Source: Pseudomonas turukhanskensis
GTDB taxonomy: Bacteria > Pseudomonadota > Gammaproteobacteria > Pseudomonadales > Pseudomonadaceae
Reading direction: 5' to 3'
Assembly: GCF_027922365.1 (NCBI RefSeq)
Contig: NZ_BSFN01000003.1
Span: 1-64,000, forward strand
Length of the DNA stretch: 64,000 nt
In this document: in pieces, positions 18,839 to 30,725 of the stretch
Layout of the letters: each line of letters opens with the position of its first letter
Position numbering within the stretch: the first letter of the stretch is position 1
Program-made: the position numbers and the translations under genes
The notes under the pieces: generated by a model
What the model was told of the DNA's origin: nothing
The model's input: only the letters and a program-made list of their open reading frames with translations
The model's database searches: none

Positions 18839-18922
18839 GATTTTCCGGGGCGGTTCTTTATGTAGTCGCCCCACCGTTTGACTGATGCTCCTCCCTTCAC
18901 ACCCCCGCTCCTGGGTGTATCG

Positions 18923-18957
18923 GCCCGGCAGATTCCCCATCTGCCGGGCATTTTTTT
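18923..18957 (+). terminator. Intrinsic terminator after azoR
   Basis: GCCCGGCAGAT, TCCCC, ATCTGCCGGGC then A and seven T: an 11-bp perfect stem. Confidence 0.92.
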
Positions 18958-18986
18958 GTTCAGCATTTGCGCGGCGCCTTCCTCGG

Positions 18987-19086
18987 CCCTCACCCCTGGC
19001 CCCTCTTCCGCAGGCGGGAGAGGGGAACTCGATCGCGTGCTTTTCGGCCCCCTCTGCCTGCTTGCGGGAGAGGGCTGGGGAGAGGG
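18987..19086. repeat. Palindromic repeat, CCCTCACCCC..GGGGAGAGGG family
   Basis: CCCTCACCCCTGGCCCCTCT with an inner GCAGGCGGGAGAGGGG hairpin at the left, and CCCCCTCTGCCTGC with GGGAGAGGGCTGGGGAGAGGG at the right, inverted. Related copies lie at 22761-22866 and 62368-62476. Such elements are common in gammaproteobacterial intergenic DNA; mobility is not known. Confidence 0.8.
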
Positions 19087-19260
19087 TTTTAACGTTCTCA
19101 AAAGTGGGCACCCCCGTAACGCCCGCGCACGGAAGTGTGACAAATCCTCCCTCACGGGCTGCCTAATTTCCTGAAGATATGAAATAAAGCCTTTTAAAAC
19201 ATGCAGTTAGGATTTATCGGTTTCCCTGGCCCACATCTTGCTAAATTGCATATATGGATA

Positions 19261-19272
19261 ATTGGATCCAAA
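19261..19272. promoter_or_regulatory. VanR-type GntR operator candidate
   Basis: ATTGGATCCAAA, with the perfect palindrome TTGGATCCAA at 19262-19271, differs by one base from ATTGGATCCAAT, the operator known for Caulobacter VanR, another FCD-domain GntR regulator. It ends 19 nt before the gntR start codon, so autoregulation by the adjacent gene product is likely. Confidence 0.6.
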
Positions 19273-19291
19273 AAGCCAAGCGAGAACACCC

Positions 19292-19960
19292 ATGCACCTG
19301 GTCCCCACCTACGCTGCGCGCCTGCCAATGACTGCCGAGGAGGAGGCCTACAGCTTTCTGCTCGATGCCATCTGCAAAGGCCAGTACCGCACCGGCGACC
19401 GTCTGATTGCCGAAGACATCGCCACTGAAATCGGCATGAGCCGTATGCCCGTGCGCGAGGCGTTTCGACGGCTGGCGGCCGAAGGCTTGGTGACGTTACG
19501 CCCCAACCGTGGCGCGGTGGTCAGCGGCCTGAACATCGACGAGATGCATGAAGTATTCGAAATGCGCAGCGCTCTGGAGGGCCTGGCCCTGCGGGTGGCG
19601 GTGCCGAAGATTACCGAGCGCCAATTAAGCAAGCTCGAACGTCTGCTCGATGAGATGGATGAGTGCCGCGACGAAAGCGCCGAGTGGGTCAGTCGGCACC
19701 GGGTGTTCCATGAATACCTGTGCAGTCTTAGCGAGCGGCCCAGGCTTATGCGGCAGATATCCGCGCTGTATTCGGTGATCGAGCCGCATATGCGCCTGTG
19801 GCTGCAGCACGCGGAAAAGCCCCTGAGCGCCCGCGAAGAACACAGCGAAATCCTCGACGCCATTCGCACAGGCGATGGAGTAAAAGCCGAGCGCGTACTG
19901 CGTGACCATATCGAAGGCACCGTTCCCGAACTGGTGCGTTTTCTCGAAACGGGCGTCTGA
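19292..19960 (+). CDS. GntR-family regulator, FCD (FadR/VanR) subfamily
   Basis: Protein of 222 aa. The winged HTH at about 15-80 (LIAEDIATEIGMSRMPVREAFRRL) matches GntR proteins, followed by an all-helical FCD effector domain with the EVFEMRSALEGLALR start and conserved His in HRVFHEYL and HSEILDA that bind a metal and ligand in this class. ATG 19292 is preferred to an in-frame TTG at 19262. It is followed at 55 bp by a polyamine-type binding protein gene and then a gamma-glutamyltransferase gene; it probably controls that unit. Confidence 0.9.
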   Translation: MHLVPTYAARLPMTAEEEAYSFLLDAICKGQYRTGDRLIAEDIATEIGMSRMPVREAFRRLAAEGLVTLRPNRGAVVSGLNIDEMHEVFEMRSALEGLALRVAVPKITERQLSKLERLLDEMDECRDESAEWVSRHRVFHEYLCSLSERPRLMRQISALYSVIEPHMRLWLQHAEKPLSAREEHSEILDAIRTGDGVKAERVLRDHIEGTVPELVRFLETGV

Positions 19961-19979
19961 CCCGTAACCGTTGTTTTGA

Positions 19980-21110
<1,131 letters not shown>

Positions 21111-21142
21111 GTCTTTGTTTTTCACCTTTGTGAGTGCTGCCC

Positions 21143-22753
21143 ATGTTGACGTTTTCCGCCCATGAATACCCCTATGCCTCGCAGCGCCAAAGCGTGTTTG
21201 CCCGGCGCGGCATGGTCGCTGCTTCACAGCCCTTGGCTGCCGAGGCGGGGATTGAAATGCTGCGCAACGGCGGCAACGCCATCGACGCCGCCATCGCCAC
21301 TGCGGCGGCGCTCACGGTGGTGGAGCCAACTGGCTGTGGCATTGGCGGTGACGCCTTTGCCTTGGTTTGGGTGAAAAACCAGTTGCATGGCCTGGATGCC
21401 AGCGGCCATGCGCCGCAAGCACTCAGCATCGAGGCCATGCAGGCGGCGGGGTACGAGAAAATGCCGGTCTATGGCTGGGCGCCGGTTACGGTGCCGGGCT
21501 GTCCGGCGGCATGGGCAGAGTTGTCACGGCGCTTTGGGCGGCTGCCGTTCGCAGCGTTGTTGCAGCCGGCCATCGATCTGGCGCGGGACGGTTTTCCCGT
21601 ATCACCGGTGGTTGCACACCAATGGCAAACGGCATTGGAGGAATACACGCCCGAGCGCCAGCCGGTGCTGGAAAGCTGGTTTTCGACCTTTTTGATTGAC
21701 GGCCGAGCGCCCAAGGCCGGTGAGCTGTTTCGCAACCCGGCGCAGGCCGACACTTTGGTGGAGTTGGCGGCCACTCAATGCGAAAGCTTTTACCGCGGCA
21801 GCATCGCCCAGCGCCTGGCCGCGCATTCCGAGGCCACCGGCGGTTACCTGCGCGCCAGTGACCTTTACGACTACCGCGCCAAGTGGGTCGAGCCGATCAG
21901 TGCCAACTACCGCGGCGTCGACGTCTGGGAAATCCCACCGAGCGGCCAGGGCTTGATTGCCCTGATGGCCCTGAAAATTCTCGAAGGCTTCCAGTTCGAC
22001 CAGCGCGACAGCCAGCACACCTGGCACCGCCAGTTGGAAGCAATGAAACTGGCCTACAGCGACGGCCTGCACTACATCACCGACCCCGAGCATATGCGCG
22101 TGGCGGTGGAGCAGTTGCTGAGCCCTGGCTATATCGAACAACGTCGCGCGCAGATCGGCGAGCGTGCCCAGCCACCGCTGCACGGCGACCCTCACGCCAG
22201 CGGCACGGTGTACCTGGCCACAGCCGATGCCGAAGGCAATATGGTGTCGTTTATCCAGAGCTGCTACCACGGCTTCGGCTCCGGCGTGGTACTGCCCGAC
22301 AGCGGCATTTCCCTGCAAAACCGCGGTTCGGAATTCAGCCTCGACCCCGGCCACGCCAATAGCCTGGCGCCCGGCAAGCAGACCTTCCACACCATCATTC
22401 CCGGCTTTCTCAGCAAAGACGGCCAGGCCCTGGGGCCGTTCGGCGTCATGGGCGGCTATATGCAGCCGCAAGGGCATGTGCAGATGGTGATGAACCTGGT
22501 GGACTTCGGCCTCAACCCCCAGGCGGCGCTGGATGCTCCGCGCTGGCAGTGGCTGGGGGAGATGAAAGTGGGGATAGAACAGGAAGCCTCGCGCGACCTG
22601 GCGTTTGCCCTGGCGCGGCGCGGGCATGAGGTCAGCGTGACCTGTGATCGCACCGACTACGGGCGCGGGCAGATTATTCTGCGCGACCCGGATAGCGGGG
22701 TGCTTTGCGGCGGCACGGAGCCGCGTGCCGATTCGCATATTGCGGTTTATTGA
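21143..22753 (+). CDS. Gamma-glutamyltransferase-family hydrolase (cytoplasmic, YwrD-like)
   Basis: Ntn-hydrolase proenzyme of 536 aa. It has the GGT start (RGMVAASQPLAAEAG), NGGNAIDAAIA and CGIGGDAFALVW, and the likely autocleavage Thr in ASGTVYL at about residue 354. GGYMQPQGH lies in the small subunit. There is no signal peptide, so unlike classical GGT it probably stays in the cytoplasm. ATG 21143 is chosen over an in-frame GTG at 21134. The neighbouring binding protein suggests that imported gamma-glutamyl compounds are its substrate; this is inference. Confidence 0.87.
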   Translation: MLTFSAHEYPYASQRQSVFARRGMVAASQPLAAEAGIEMLRNGGNAIDAAIATAAALTVVEPTGCGIGGDAFALVWVKNQLHGLDASGHAPQALSIEAMQAAGYEKMPVYGWAPVTVPGCPAAWAELSRRFGRLPFAALLQPAIDLARDGFPVSPVVAHQWQTALEEYTPERQPVLESWFSTFLIDGRAPKAGELFRNPAQADTLVELAATQCESFYRGSIAQRLAAHSEATGGYLRASDLYDYRAKWVEPISANYRGVDVWEIPPSGQGLIALMALKILEGFQFDQRDSQHTWHRQLEAMKLAYSDGLHYITDPEHMRVAVEQLLSPGYIEQRRAQIGERAQPPLHGDPHASGTVYLATADAEGNMVSFIQSCYHGFGSGVVLPDSGISLQNRGSEFSLDPGHANSLAPGKQTFHTIIPGFLSKDGQALGPFGVMGGYMQPQGHVQMVMNLVDFGLNPQAALDAPRWQWLGEMKVGIEQEASRDLAFALARRGHEVSVTCDRTDYGRGQIILRDPDSGVLCGGTEPRADSHIAVY

Positions 22754-22760
22754 GGCTTTT

Positions 22761-22866
22761 CCCTCACCCTAACCCTCTCCCAGAGGGAGAGGGGACTGAT
22801 CGGTAGTTCGGCCGCGAGTGCCGATGAGCCCCCTCTCCCGCGTGCGGGAGGGGCTGGGGGCGAGGG
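22761..22866. repeat. Palindromic repeat, CCCTCACCC..GGGCGAGGG family
   Basis: CCCTCACCCTAACCCTCTCC at the left with an inner AGAGGGAGAGGGG hairpin, and CCCCCTCTCCCGCGTGCGGG with AGGGGCTGGGGGCGAGGG at the right. It lies between the GGT gene and the converging glpD. Confidence 0.8.
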
Positions 22867-22881
22867 CTTGGTAAGCCCCAT

Positions 22882-22904
22882 AAAAAAGCCCCGCAGAGCG
22901 GGGC
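22882..22904 (-). terminator. Intrinsic terminator after glpD
   Basis: Read on the minus strand: GGCCCCGC, TCT, GCGGGGC then six T. It lies 34 nt beyond the glpD stop. Confidence 0.9.
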
Positions 22905-22937
22905 CAAGGTCTTGCTAAGCACACACACAGATTCGTT

Positions 22938-24464
22938 TTACGCCGCATTAACCCCCTGCGGCCGTAGCAGATACGCACTCAACCGCGCCTGCTGCCCCGG
23001 CGTCATAAACAGCCCGAGCTTGCTGCGGCGCCACAGAATGTCAGCGGCATCTCGTGCCCATTCTTCGCGGCACAGGTAGTCCACTTCACGGGCGTATAGC
23101 CCTGCGCCCAGATCCTCGCCCAGGTCTTCCAGCGATTTGGCACCTTCCAAAATAGTGAAGCTGCGGCTGCCGTAAGTGCTGGCCCAACGCCGTGCAACCT
23201 GGGTTGGCAACCAGCCGTACTGGCTGCTTAGCGCTTCCACCAGCGCGCTGCGGCTGGTCATCTGCTCGCCACCAGGCAGCGGCGCCTCGGCGGTCCAGCT
23301 GGTTTTCATCTGGCTGAAAAACGGCGCCAAGTGGCCCATGGCCGATTCCGCCAGCTTGCGGTAGGTGGTCAGCTTGCCGCCGAACACCGACAGCAACGGC
23401 GCCTCGCCCGGCGCAGCGGACAGCGCCAGGGTGTAGTCGCGGGTAACGGCTGACGGGTCGTCCGATTCGTCGTCGCACAGCGGCCGCACGCCGGAGTAGG
23501 TGTGCAGGATGTCGGCCTGGCCGATGCTCTGTTTGAAATGAGCATTCACCACGTCCAGCAGGTACTGGGTTTCTTCGGCACTGATGGCCACCTGGGCCGG
23601 GTCGCCCTGGTATTCGCGGTCGGTAGTGCCGATCAGGGTGAAGCGTTCCAGATAAGGAATGGCGAAGACGATGCGGCGGTCTTCGTTTTGCAAAATGTAC
23701 GCCTGCTCGCCGTCAAACAGGCGCGGTACCACAATGTGGCTGCCCTGAATCAAGCGAATGCCGTAGGGCGATTTTTGCTGCAGGTCGTCTTTGATAAAAC
23801 GCGCCACCCACGGACCGGCGGCATTCACCAGGGCGTGGGCGCGAATCGAAAAGAGGCTGCCGTCGGCGCGCTCCAGGTGCACATGCCACAAGCCTTTGCT
23901 GCGGCGGGCACTGACGCAGCGGGTGCGGGTATGAATATGAGCGCCTTGCTCGCGGGCAGCCATGGCGTTGAGTACCACCAGGCGGGCGTCGTCCACCCAG
24001 CAGTCGGCGTATTCGAAACCGCGGGTGATTTCGGCTTTCAGTGGGCTGCCGGCGCCAAAGCGCAGGCCGCGCGAGCCAGCCAGTTGTTTGCGTTTGCCAA
24101 GGTGGTCGTACAAAAACAGGCCCAGGCGAATCATCCACGCCGGCCGCAGGTGCGGGCGATGGGGCAACACGAAACGCATGGGTTTGACGATATGTGGGGC
24201 TTTGGCCAGCAACACTTCACGCTCGGCCAGCGCTTCGCGCACCAGGCGGAATTCGTAATGTTCGAGGTAGCGCAGACCGCCATGGATCAGTTTGCTGCTG
24301 GCCGAGGAGGTGTGTTGCGCCAGGTCGTCTTTTTCGCAAAGGAACACAGAAAGGCCACGGCCCGCTGCATCGGCCGCAATGCCCACGCCGTTGATACCGC
24401 CGCCAACCACGGCGACGTCATAGATTTCGGCAAGGGAGCTGCTGGGTTTCTGCGTGCTGGGCAT
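22938..24464 (-). CDS. glpD: Aerobic glycerol-3-phosphate dehydrogenase
   Basis: FAD enzyme of 508 aa that oxidises sn-glycerol 3-phosphate to dihydroxyacetone phosphate at the inner membrane and feeds quinone. YDVAVVGGGINGVGIAADAA is the FAD-binding loop, SSKLIHGGLRYLE is the family signature, and ATRDY-like VTRDYTL lies in the C-terminal half. ATG 24464 was selected because the upstream open frame is not family-like. A GlpR operator lies 33-52 bp upstream. glpR follows upstream on the same strand after a 174-bp gap. Confidence 0.96.
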   Translation of the reverse strand: MPSTQKPSSSLAEIYDVAVVGGGINGVGIAADAAGRGLSVFLCEKDDLAQHTSSASSKLIHGGLRYLEHYEFRLVREALAEREVLLAKAPHIVKPMRFVLPHRPHLRPAWMIRLGLFLYDHLGKRKQLAGSRGLRFGAGSPLKAEITRGFEYADCWVDDARLVVLNAMAAREQGAHIHTRTRCVSARRSKGLWHVHLERADGSLFSIRAHALVNAAGPWVARFIKDDLQQKSPYGIRLIQGSHIVVPRLFDGEQAYILQNEDRRIVFAIPYLERFTLIGTTDREYQGDPAQVAISAEETQYLLDVVNAHFKQSIGQADILHTYSGVRPLCDDESDDPSAVTRDYTLALSAAPGEAPLLSVFGGKLTTYRKLAESAMGHLAPFFSQMKTSWTAEAPLPGGEQMTSRSALVEALSSQYGWLPTQVARRWASTYGSRSFTILEGAKSLEDLGEDLGAGLYAREVDYLCREEWARDAADILWRRSKLGLFMTPGQQARLSAYLLRPQGVNAA

Positions 24465-24496
24465 GACCGGCCTCGAAAGTCGAAAGTGAACGTCTG

Positions 24497-24516
24497 AATG
24501 TTCGTTTCCGAAAATG
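24497..24516 (-). promoter_or_regulatory. GlpR operator candidate upstream of glpD
   Basis: AATGTTCGTTTCCGAAAATG matches 16 of 20 positions of the E. coli GlpR consensus (WATGTTCGWTAWCGAACATW). It is 33 bp before the glpD start and next to the glpR gene. Confidence 0.65.
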
Positions 24517-24598
24517 GTAGCCCAAAGTTTCGCCATTGGCCAGCCGGGCGCCCGGTGAAACGCCGAATGGTCGAGGGTTATCGCGGTGTTCGATGGAA

Positions 24599-24633
24599 GT
24601 AGGGCGAATATCCGCAACGCAGATATCCGCCGA
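24599..24633. repeat. Palindromic repeat, GTAGGGCGAATATCCGC family (short copy)
   Basis: GTAGGGCGAATATCCGC followed by GCAGATATCCGCC: one arm of the family present at 11109 and 54259. It ends 6 nt before the glpR stop codon. Confidence 0.65.
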
Positions 24634-24638
24634 TTGGA

Positions 24639-25397
24639 TCAGACCAGCCTTAATTGCACTTTATGCTGCGCAAGCAAGCGGGCCAGGGCAGGCGAGGGTG
24701 CGCTGTCGGTAAACAGCTGGTTCACCAGGGCAATAGAGCCCAGGCGCACCACGGCATTGCGGCCGAACTTGCTGGAGTCGGCAGCCAGCAGCACTTGCCG
24801 GGCGTTGTCGATAATGGCTTGGGAAACCCGTACTTCCTGGTAGTCGAAGTCCAGCAGGCTGCCGTCGTCGTCGATGCCGCTGATGCCCATCAGGGCAAAG
24901 TCGACTTTGAACTGCTGAATAAAATCCACCGCCGTCTGGCCGACGATACCGCCGTCGCTGCGCACTGTGCCGCCGGCCACCAGCACCTCGAAGTCGGCCT
25001 TGTCGCTGAGTTGCGCGGCCACATGCAGGTTGTTGGTGATTACCTTCAACCCCCGGTGGTTGAGCAGGGCGCGGGCAATGGCTTCGGTGGTGGTGCCAAT
25101 ATTGATAAATACCGAAGCGTGGTCCGGCACCTGCGCGGCAATGGCTTCGGCGATGCGTTGCTTTTCATCGCGCATAAGCCCGGCGCGCATGGTGTAGGCG
25201 GTGTTCTGGGTGCTCGAGGCTTCGCTGGCGGCGCCGCCGTGGGTGCGGCGCAGCAGGCCTTGTTCGGCGAGCTGGTTGATGTCGCGGCGAATGGTTTGCG
25301 GGGTAACGGCAAAGGCCTGCGCCAGCTCATCGATGCTGACGTAACCGCGTTCGCGCGCGAGGTCGAGAATGTCTTGCTGCCGGGGCGCCAGGGTCAT
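24639..25397 (-). CDS. glpR: Glycerol-3-phosphate regulon repressor (DeoR family)
   Basis: DeoR-type repressor of 252 aa. The N-terminal HTH (about 5-57) contains [20 protein letters not shown] and [25 protein letters not shown], the DeoR signature; the C-terminal sugar-phosphate sensing domain contains [13 protein letters not shown] 25397 has AAGGA upstream. Located between glpD and the divergent ybaK-glpK pair, it presumably represses both through the operators at 24497 and 25512 until glycerol 3-phosphate appears. Confidence 0.94.
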   Translation of the reverse strand: MTLAPRQQDILDLARERGYVSIDELAQAFAVTPQTIRRDINQLAEQGLLRRTHGGAASEASSTQNTAYTMRAGLMRDEKQRIAEAIAAQVPDHASVFINIGTTTEAIARALLNHRGLKVITNNLHVAAQLSDKADFEVLVAGGTVRSDGGIVGQTAVDFIQQFKVDFALMGISGIDDDGSLLDFDYQEVRVSQAIIDNARQVLLAADSSKFGRNAVVRLGSIALVNQLFTDSAPSPALARLLAQHKVQLRLV

Positions 25398-25511
25398 GGG
25401 GGCTTCCTTGTTTTGCGCGGCATTATAAGCAGGTTGAGCGACGAGCTGGGGCGGGCGGCTATGCTCGACTTTTGCCAGGTTCGCCTCTAAGGTACGCGAA
25501 CTTCGCCCGAT

Positions 25512-25531
25512 TATTTTCACATTCGAACATG
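25512..25531 (+). promoter_or_regulatory. Weaker GlpR operator candidate at the ybaK start
   Basis: TATTTTCACATTCGAACATG matches 14 of 20 positions of the GlpR consensus, with the right half CGAACAT perfect. It overlaps the start codon of the ybaK-like gene, in the divergent glpR/ybaK-glpK promoter region. Confidence 0.45.
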
Positions 25532-25999
25532 ACGCCAGCCATCGACCTGTTGAAAAAAGCCCGCGCCGAGCACCGCGTGCTCAGTTACACCCACGACCCC
25601 AAAGCCGCCTCCTATGGTTTGGAGGCAGCGGAAAAACTCGGCCTGGACCCGGCGAGGGTGTTCAAAACGCTGCTGGCGGCCAGTGAAAAAGGTGAGCTGT
25701 TGGTGGCCGTGGTGCCGGTGGTGGGCACGCTGGACCTCAAGGCACTGGCCCATGCGGCCGGCGTTAAAAAAGCCGACATGGCCGACCCGGCCGCCGCGCA
25801 GCGTTCCACTGGTTACCTGGTCGGCGGCATCAGCCCGCTGGGGCAGAAAAAGCGCCTGCGCACCTTTATCGATGAAAGCGCCAAGCAATACCCCACCATT
25901 CATGTCAGTGCTGGCCGTCGTGGTCTGGAAGTGGAGTTGGCGGCCGAAGTGCTCGCCAGCCATTGCCAAGGGCTGTTTGCCCCCATCGGGCGCGAATAA
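25529..25999 (+). CDS. ybaK: YbaK/EbsC-type Cys-tRNA(Pro) deacylase
   Basis: Trans-editing protein of 156 aa that hydrolyses mischarged Cys-tRNA(Pro). The conserved catalytic Lys is at position 46 (RVFKTLLA), with [17 protein letters not shown] downstream, as in YbaK. ATG 25529 ([15 protein letters not shown]) is the family start; the upstream open frame is spurious. It precedes glpK by 54 bp in the same direction, so it could be read from the same promoter. Confidence 0.92.
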   Translation: MTPAIDLLKKARAEHRVLSYTHDPKAASYGLEAAEKLGLDPARVFKTLLAASEKGELLVAVVPVVGTLDLKALAHAAGVKKADMADPAAAQRSTGYLVGGISPLGQKKRLRTFIDESAKQYPTIHVSAGRRGLEVELAAEVLASHCQGLFAPIGRE

Positions 26000-26053
26000 G
26001 AAAGCAGGTTCGCCGCTGGCGATGTCCTAACGAAAAATAACAAGGAAGCGCAG

Positions 26054-27541
<1,488 letters not shown>

Positions 27542-27550
27542 CCGGGCGTC

Positions 27551-27634
27551 TGGTAGGCGCCAGCTTGCTGGCGAACCGGGCAAGCGGCATTCCCGACCGG
27601 GGCTTCCAGCATTCGCCAGCAAGCTGGCTCCTAC
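27551..27634. repeat. REPIN (GGCGCCAGCTTGCTGGCG variant)
   Basis: TGGTAGGCGCCAGCTTGCTG at the left and CAGCAAGCTGGCTCCTAC at the right, inverted, with GCGAA/TTCGC extension. It starts 10 nt after the glpK stop. Confidence 0.9.
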
Positions 27635-27741
27635 GGTGTTGGAGTGCTGTGCTGTAGCGCTCGAATAAGCGTCGGCTGTACCAGGCCGGCGTGCTTCAGT
27701 CTCGGTATCGTGGGCGCTTTTCCCCGCCAAGGAGCGCGCCC

Positions 27742-28524
27742 ATGTCCCTCGACTTTCACCAGATTGACGCCTTTACCCAGCGACCATTTGCCGGCAACCC
27801 GGCGATTGTCTATCGCCTGGACGCCTGGCTGGACGAGGCGCGCATGCAGGCCATCGCTGCCGAGCACAACCTGGCGGAGACCGCGTTTGTGGTGAAAGAG
27901 GGCGCGGTGTGGCACATCCGCTGGTTTACCCCCGCCTGTGAAGTGCCGTTGTGCGGCCATGCCACTCTGGCCAGCGCTTTCGCGTTGTTCGAGCTGCACG
28001 GCGAAACAGCGCCGCAGTTGGACTTTATCTGCCAGTCCGGCGCGCTGAGCGTCAGCCGTGAAGGCCAGCGTCTGGTCTTGGACTTCCCCAGCCTGCCGGG
28101 CCAGCGGATCGAGGCCAGCGCGGCCATCAAGGCGGCGGTGAACGGCCCTGTTGTCGAGGTGCACGATACCGGCAAGGAATTGTTGGTGGTGCTAGAAAAC
28201 GAGCAGCAGGTGCGTGAGTGCCAGCCAGATCTTGGCGCCGTGGCCACGCTGCCGTGGCTGGGCATGATCGTTACCGCGCCGGGTGAGCAACATGACTTTG
28301 TCTCCCGCTACTTCGCCCCGGCCATCGGCATCGATGAAGACCCGGTAACCGGTTCCATCCATTGCAGCCTGATTCCTTACTGGGCGGCGCGTTTGCAGAA
28401 GACGCAGCTCAATGCCTTTCAGTGTTCGGCGCGCGGCGGCGAGTGGTTCTGCCGGCTGGATGGCGACCGGGTAAAAATTGCCGGTAATGCGGTGCTAGTG
28501 GCCAGTGGCCGTCTGTATCTGTGA
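27742..28524 (+). CDS. PhzF-family isomerase
   Basis: Protein of 260 aa with the PhzF/diaminopimelate-epimerase-like fold. FHQIDAFTQRPFAGNPAIV is the family start, the catalytic Glu is in NLAETAFV (about E46), and CGHATLAS and DPVTGSIH are conserved. PhzF itself isomerises a phenazine precursor, but no phenazine genes are here; homologues such as YddE have no known substrate. ATG 27742 follows AAGGAGCG. Confidence 0.9.
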   Translation: MSLDFHQIDAFTQRPFAGNPAIVYRLDAWLDEARMQAIAAEHNLAETAFVVKEGAVWHIRWFTPACEVPLCGHATLASAFALFELHGETAPQLDFICQSGALSVSREGQRLVLDFPSLPGQRIEASAAIKAAVNGPVVEVHDTGKELLVVLENEQQVRECQPDLGAVATLPWLGMIVTAPGEQHDFVSRYFAPAIGIDEDPVTGSIHCSLIPYWAARLQKTQLNAFQCSARGGEWFCRLDGDRVKIAGNAVLVASGRLYL

Positions 28525-28605
28525 CCGGTTACCGCTGAGCAACCAAGCGCGACGGCATCGGCTGGTTATACTGCCCTAACGATCCTTACGGAGAAGGACC
28601 CGCTG

Positions 28606-29673
28606 ATGCCGTCTCGCCAACAACGGTTGCGCGTACGCCGGATTCTATTGGCGAGCAGTGCTTCAATTGGTTATCTGTTGCTGTGCTGGCTGGCATTTGC
28701 CAGCGGCTTTATGCAATTGACGGTTGCCGGCATGCTGTTGCTGACCTTCGCGGTGCTGGCCAGCACCGCCGGTTTTCTCGCCCTGACCTGGTTCAACCTC
28801 AACCTGCGTTTTCACGACCCCAGCCTGACATTGCCGCAGATGAGCTGGGCCATTGGCGTGATTTTTATCAGCGTGTACTACGCCGACTCCCTGCGGGCGT
28901 TGTTTCTGATGATGGTGCTGGTGGTGCTGATGTTTGGCGCCTTCCGCCTCGACCTGCGGGGCTTTGTTCGCATTGGCCTGTTCACCGCCGGTTGTTATGG
29001 GGTGCTGATGGCGGCGCTGATGCTTCGCGGTGTGGCATTCGACTGGCGGGTGGAGGCGATTCGCACCCTGGCGTTTTTTGTGCTGATTGGCGGGGTGTCG
29101 ATGCTGGGGCTGGAAATGAGCCGTCTGCGCGACGTGCTCCAGGAGCGTAACCGCGACCTGCACGTGGCGCTTGAGCGTATCCAGCAGTTGGCGATTACCG
29201 ATGAGCTGACCGGCCTGTACAACCGCCGTTTCGCCAATGAGGTGCTGGATCAGCAGAAGGCGCTGGCAGACCGCGGCACCTACGACTTTGTGCTGTGCCT
29301 GCTGGATCTGGATTTCTTCAAACACGTTAACGATGCCTACGGTCATCACGGCGGCGATGCGGTGCTATGCCAGTTGGCGAAAATTCTGCAGCGGGTGGTG
29401 CGCGACGTGGACTTTGTCGCGCGCATGGGCGGCGAGGAGTTTTTGTTGATTCTGTCGAACACCAACGAGGCAGGCGCATTGCAGGCCATGGAGCGCTTGC
29501 GCGAAACCTTGCGCACTACGCAGTGGGAAGGTTTTGCGCACTTGCGCATGACGTTGTCGGTGGGCGTTAGCCGTTACAACGGCCCCGAGCCGTGGCAAAC
29601 CACGATGCAGCGGGGCGACCGGGCGTTGTATCAAGCCAAGGACAGCGGCCGCGACCGGGTGGTGGTGCTTTAA
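28606..29673 (+). CDS. Membrane diguanylate cyclase (GGDEF)
   Basis: Protein of 355 aa. About six TM helices span residues 15-170, a short coiled linker follows, then a GGDEF domain at about 195-350. The active site reads GGEEF, and an RDVD inhibitory site stands five residues upstream, so product inhibition by c-di-GMP is expected. It synthesises c-di-GMP from two GTP. It converges with the next gene, the two ends overlapping by 4 bp. Confidence 0.93.
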   Translation: MPSRQQRLRVRRILLASSASIGYLLLCWLAFASGFMQLTVAGMLLLTFAVLASTAGFLALTWFNLNLRFHDPSLTLPQMSWAIGVIFISVYYADSLRALFLMMVLVVLMFGAFRLDLRGFVRIGLFTAGCYGVLMAALMLRGVAFDWRVEAIRTLAFFVLIGGVSMLGLEMSRLRDVLQERNRDLHVALERIQQLAITDELTGLYNRRFANEVLDQQKALADRGTYDFVLCLLDLDFFKHVNDAYGHHGGDAVLCQLAKILQRVVRDVDFVARMGGEEFLLILSNTNEAGALQAMERLRETLRTTQWEGFAHLRMTLSVGVSRYNGPEPWQTTMQRGDRALYQAKDSGRDRVVVL

Positions 29674-30725
29674 AGCTGGCTGCCGGGCGCGGCGAAGGTA
29701 ACCACTTGCGAGGCCGCCAGACGCACACCAACGTACTCGCCGGTTTGTCGCTGCACATGGCCTGGGAACAAGGCTTCCACGTGCCCGCCAGTGGCCAGGC
29801 GCAAGCGGTAGAGTGTGCTGGCGCCGAGGAAGCTGGTGCTCAGTACCAGTGCCTGCTGCAAACCGTCTTCGGCGAAGGCGATGTCATCCGGGCGCAGCAA
29901 CACGTCAACCGGGCTACCGCTGGGCCAATCGCGCGGCTGGCAGTGGATAACCCCCAGCTCGGTCTGCACCGATTCACGGCTAAGCATTTCGCCGCGAATG
30001 AAATAGCCCTGGCCGATAAAGCTGGCAACAAAGGGAGTTTGCGGCCGGTGGTAGAGGTTGTACGGCGTGTCCCACTGCTCCAGATGGCCTTCCTTGAACA
30101 CGCCCACCTTGTCGCTGACGGCGAAGGCTTCTTCCTGGTCGTGGGTGACCAACACGGCGCTGGTGCCGCGGGCCTTGAGGATTTCGCGCACTTCCTGGCT
30201 CAGGCGGCGACGCAGCTCGTTGTCGAGGTTGGAGAACGGCTCATCGAGCAGCAACAGTTGCGGTGCCGGCGCGAGCGCGCGGGCCAGGGCCACGCGCTGT
30301 TGCTGGCCGCCGGAGAGCTCGTGGGGAAAACGTTTGCTCAGGGTGGAGAGCTTGACCAGGTCCAGCAGCTCGGCGGTGGTTTGCGTGCAGTTGGTGTGCT
30401 CGCGGATGCCGAAGGCGACGTTGTCGGCCACGGTCAGGTGCGGGAACAACGCGTAGTCCTGAAACACCATGCCGATGCGGCGCTTTTCCGGGGCCAGGGT
30501 GAAGCCGGCGCGGGAAATAACGCTGCTGCCCAACTGGATTTCACCGCTCAGCACCGGCTCGAAGCCGGCGATGGCGCGCAGCGTAGTGGTTTTGCCGCAG
30601 CCCGACGGGCCGAGCAGGCAGCCGATTTCGCCGACATTAAGTTGCAGGTTCAGTTGTTGCACCACGGGGTGGTCGCGGTAGCCGCAACTGAGGTCACGCA
30701 GGCTCAGCAGCGCAGCGGCACTCAT
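29670..30725 (-). CDS. ABC transporter ATP-binding protein (FbpC/PotA type, orphan)
   Basis: ATPase of 351 aa. Walker [10 protein letters not shown], signature [10 protein letters not shown], Walker [13 protein letters not shown] and a switch His in VLVTHDQEE are present; a TOBE-like regulatory domain occupies about 240-351. The closest group is iron(III)/2-aminoethylphosphonate/polyamine importers. No permease or binding-protein gene is adjacent. Its ATG overlaps the argF stop by 4 nt (ATGA), so it is translationally coupled to argF. Confidence 0.88.
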   Translation of the reverse strand: MSAAALLSLRDLSCGYRDHPVVQQLNLQLNVGEIGCLLGPSGCGKTTTLRAIAGFEPVLSGEIQLGSSVISRAGFTLAPEKRRIGMVFQDYALFPHLTVADNVAFGIREHTNCTQTTAELLDLVKLSTLSKRFPHELSGGQQQRVALARALAPAPQLLLLDEPFSNLDNELRRRLSQEVREILKARGTSAVLVTHDQEEAFAVSDKVGVFKEGHLEQWDTPYNLYHRPQTPFVASFIGQGYFIRGEMLSRESVQTELGVIHCQPRDWPSGSPVDVLLRPDDIAFAEDGLQQALVLSTSFLGASTLYRLRLATGGHVEALFPGHVQRQTGEYVGVRLAASQVVTFAAPGSQL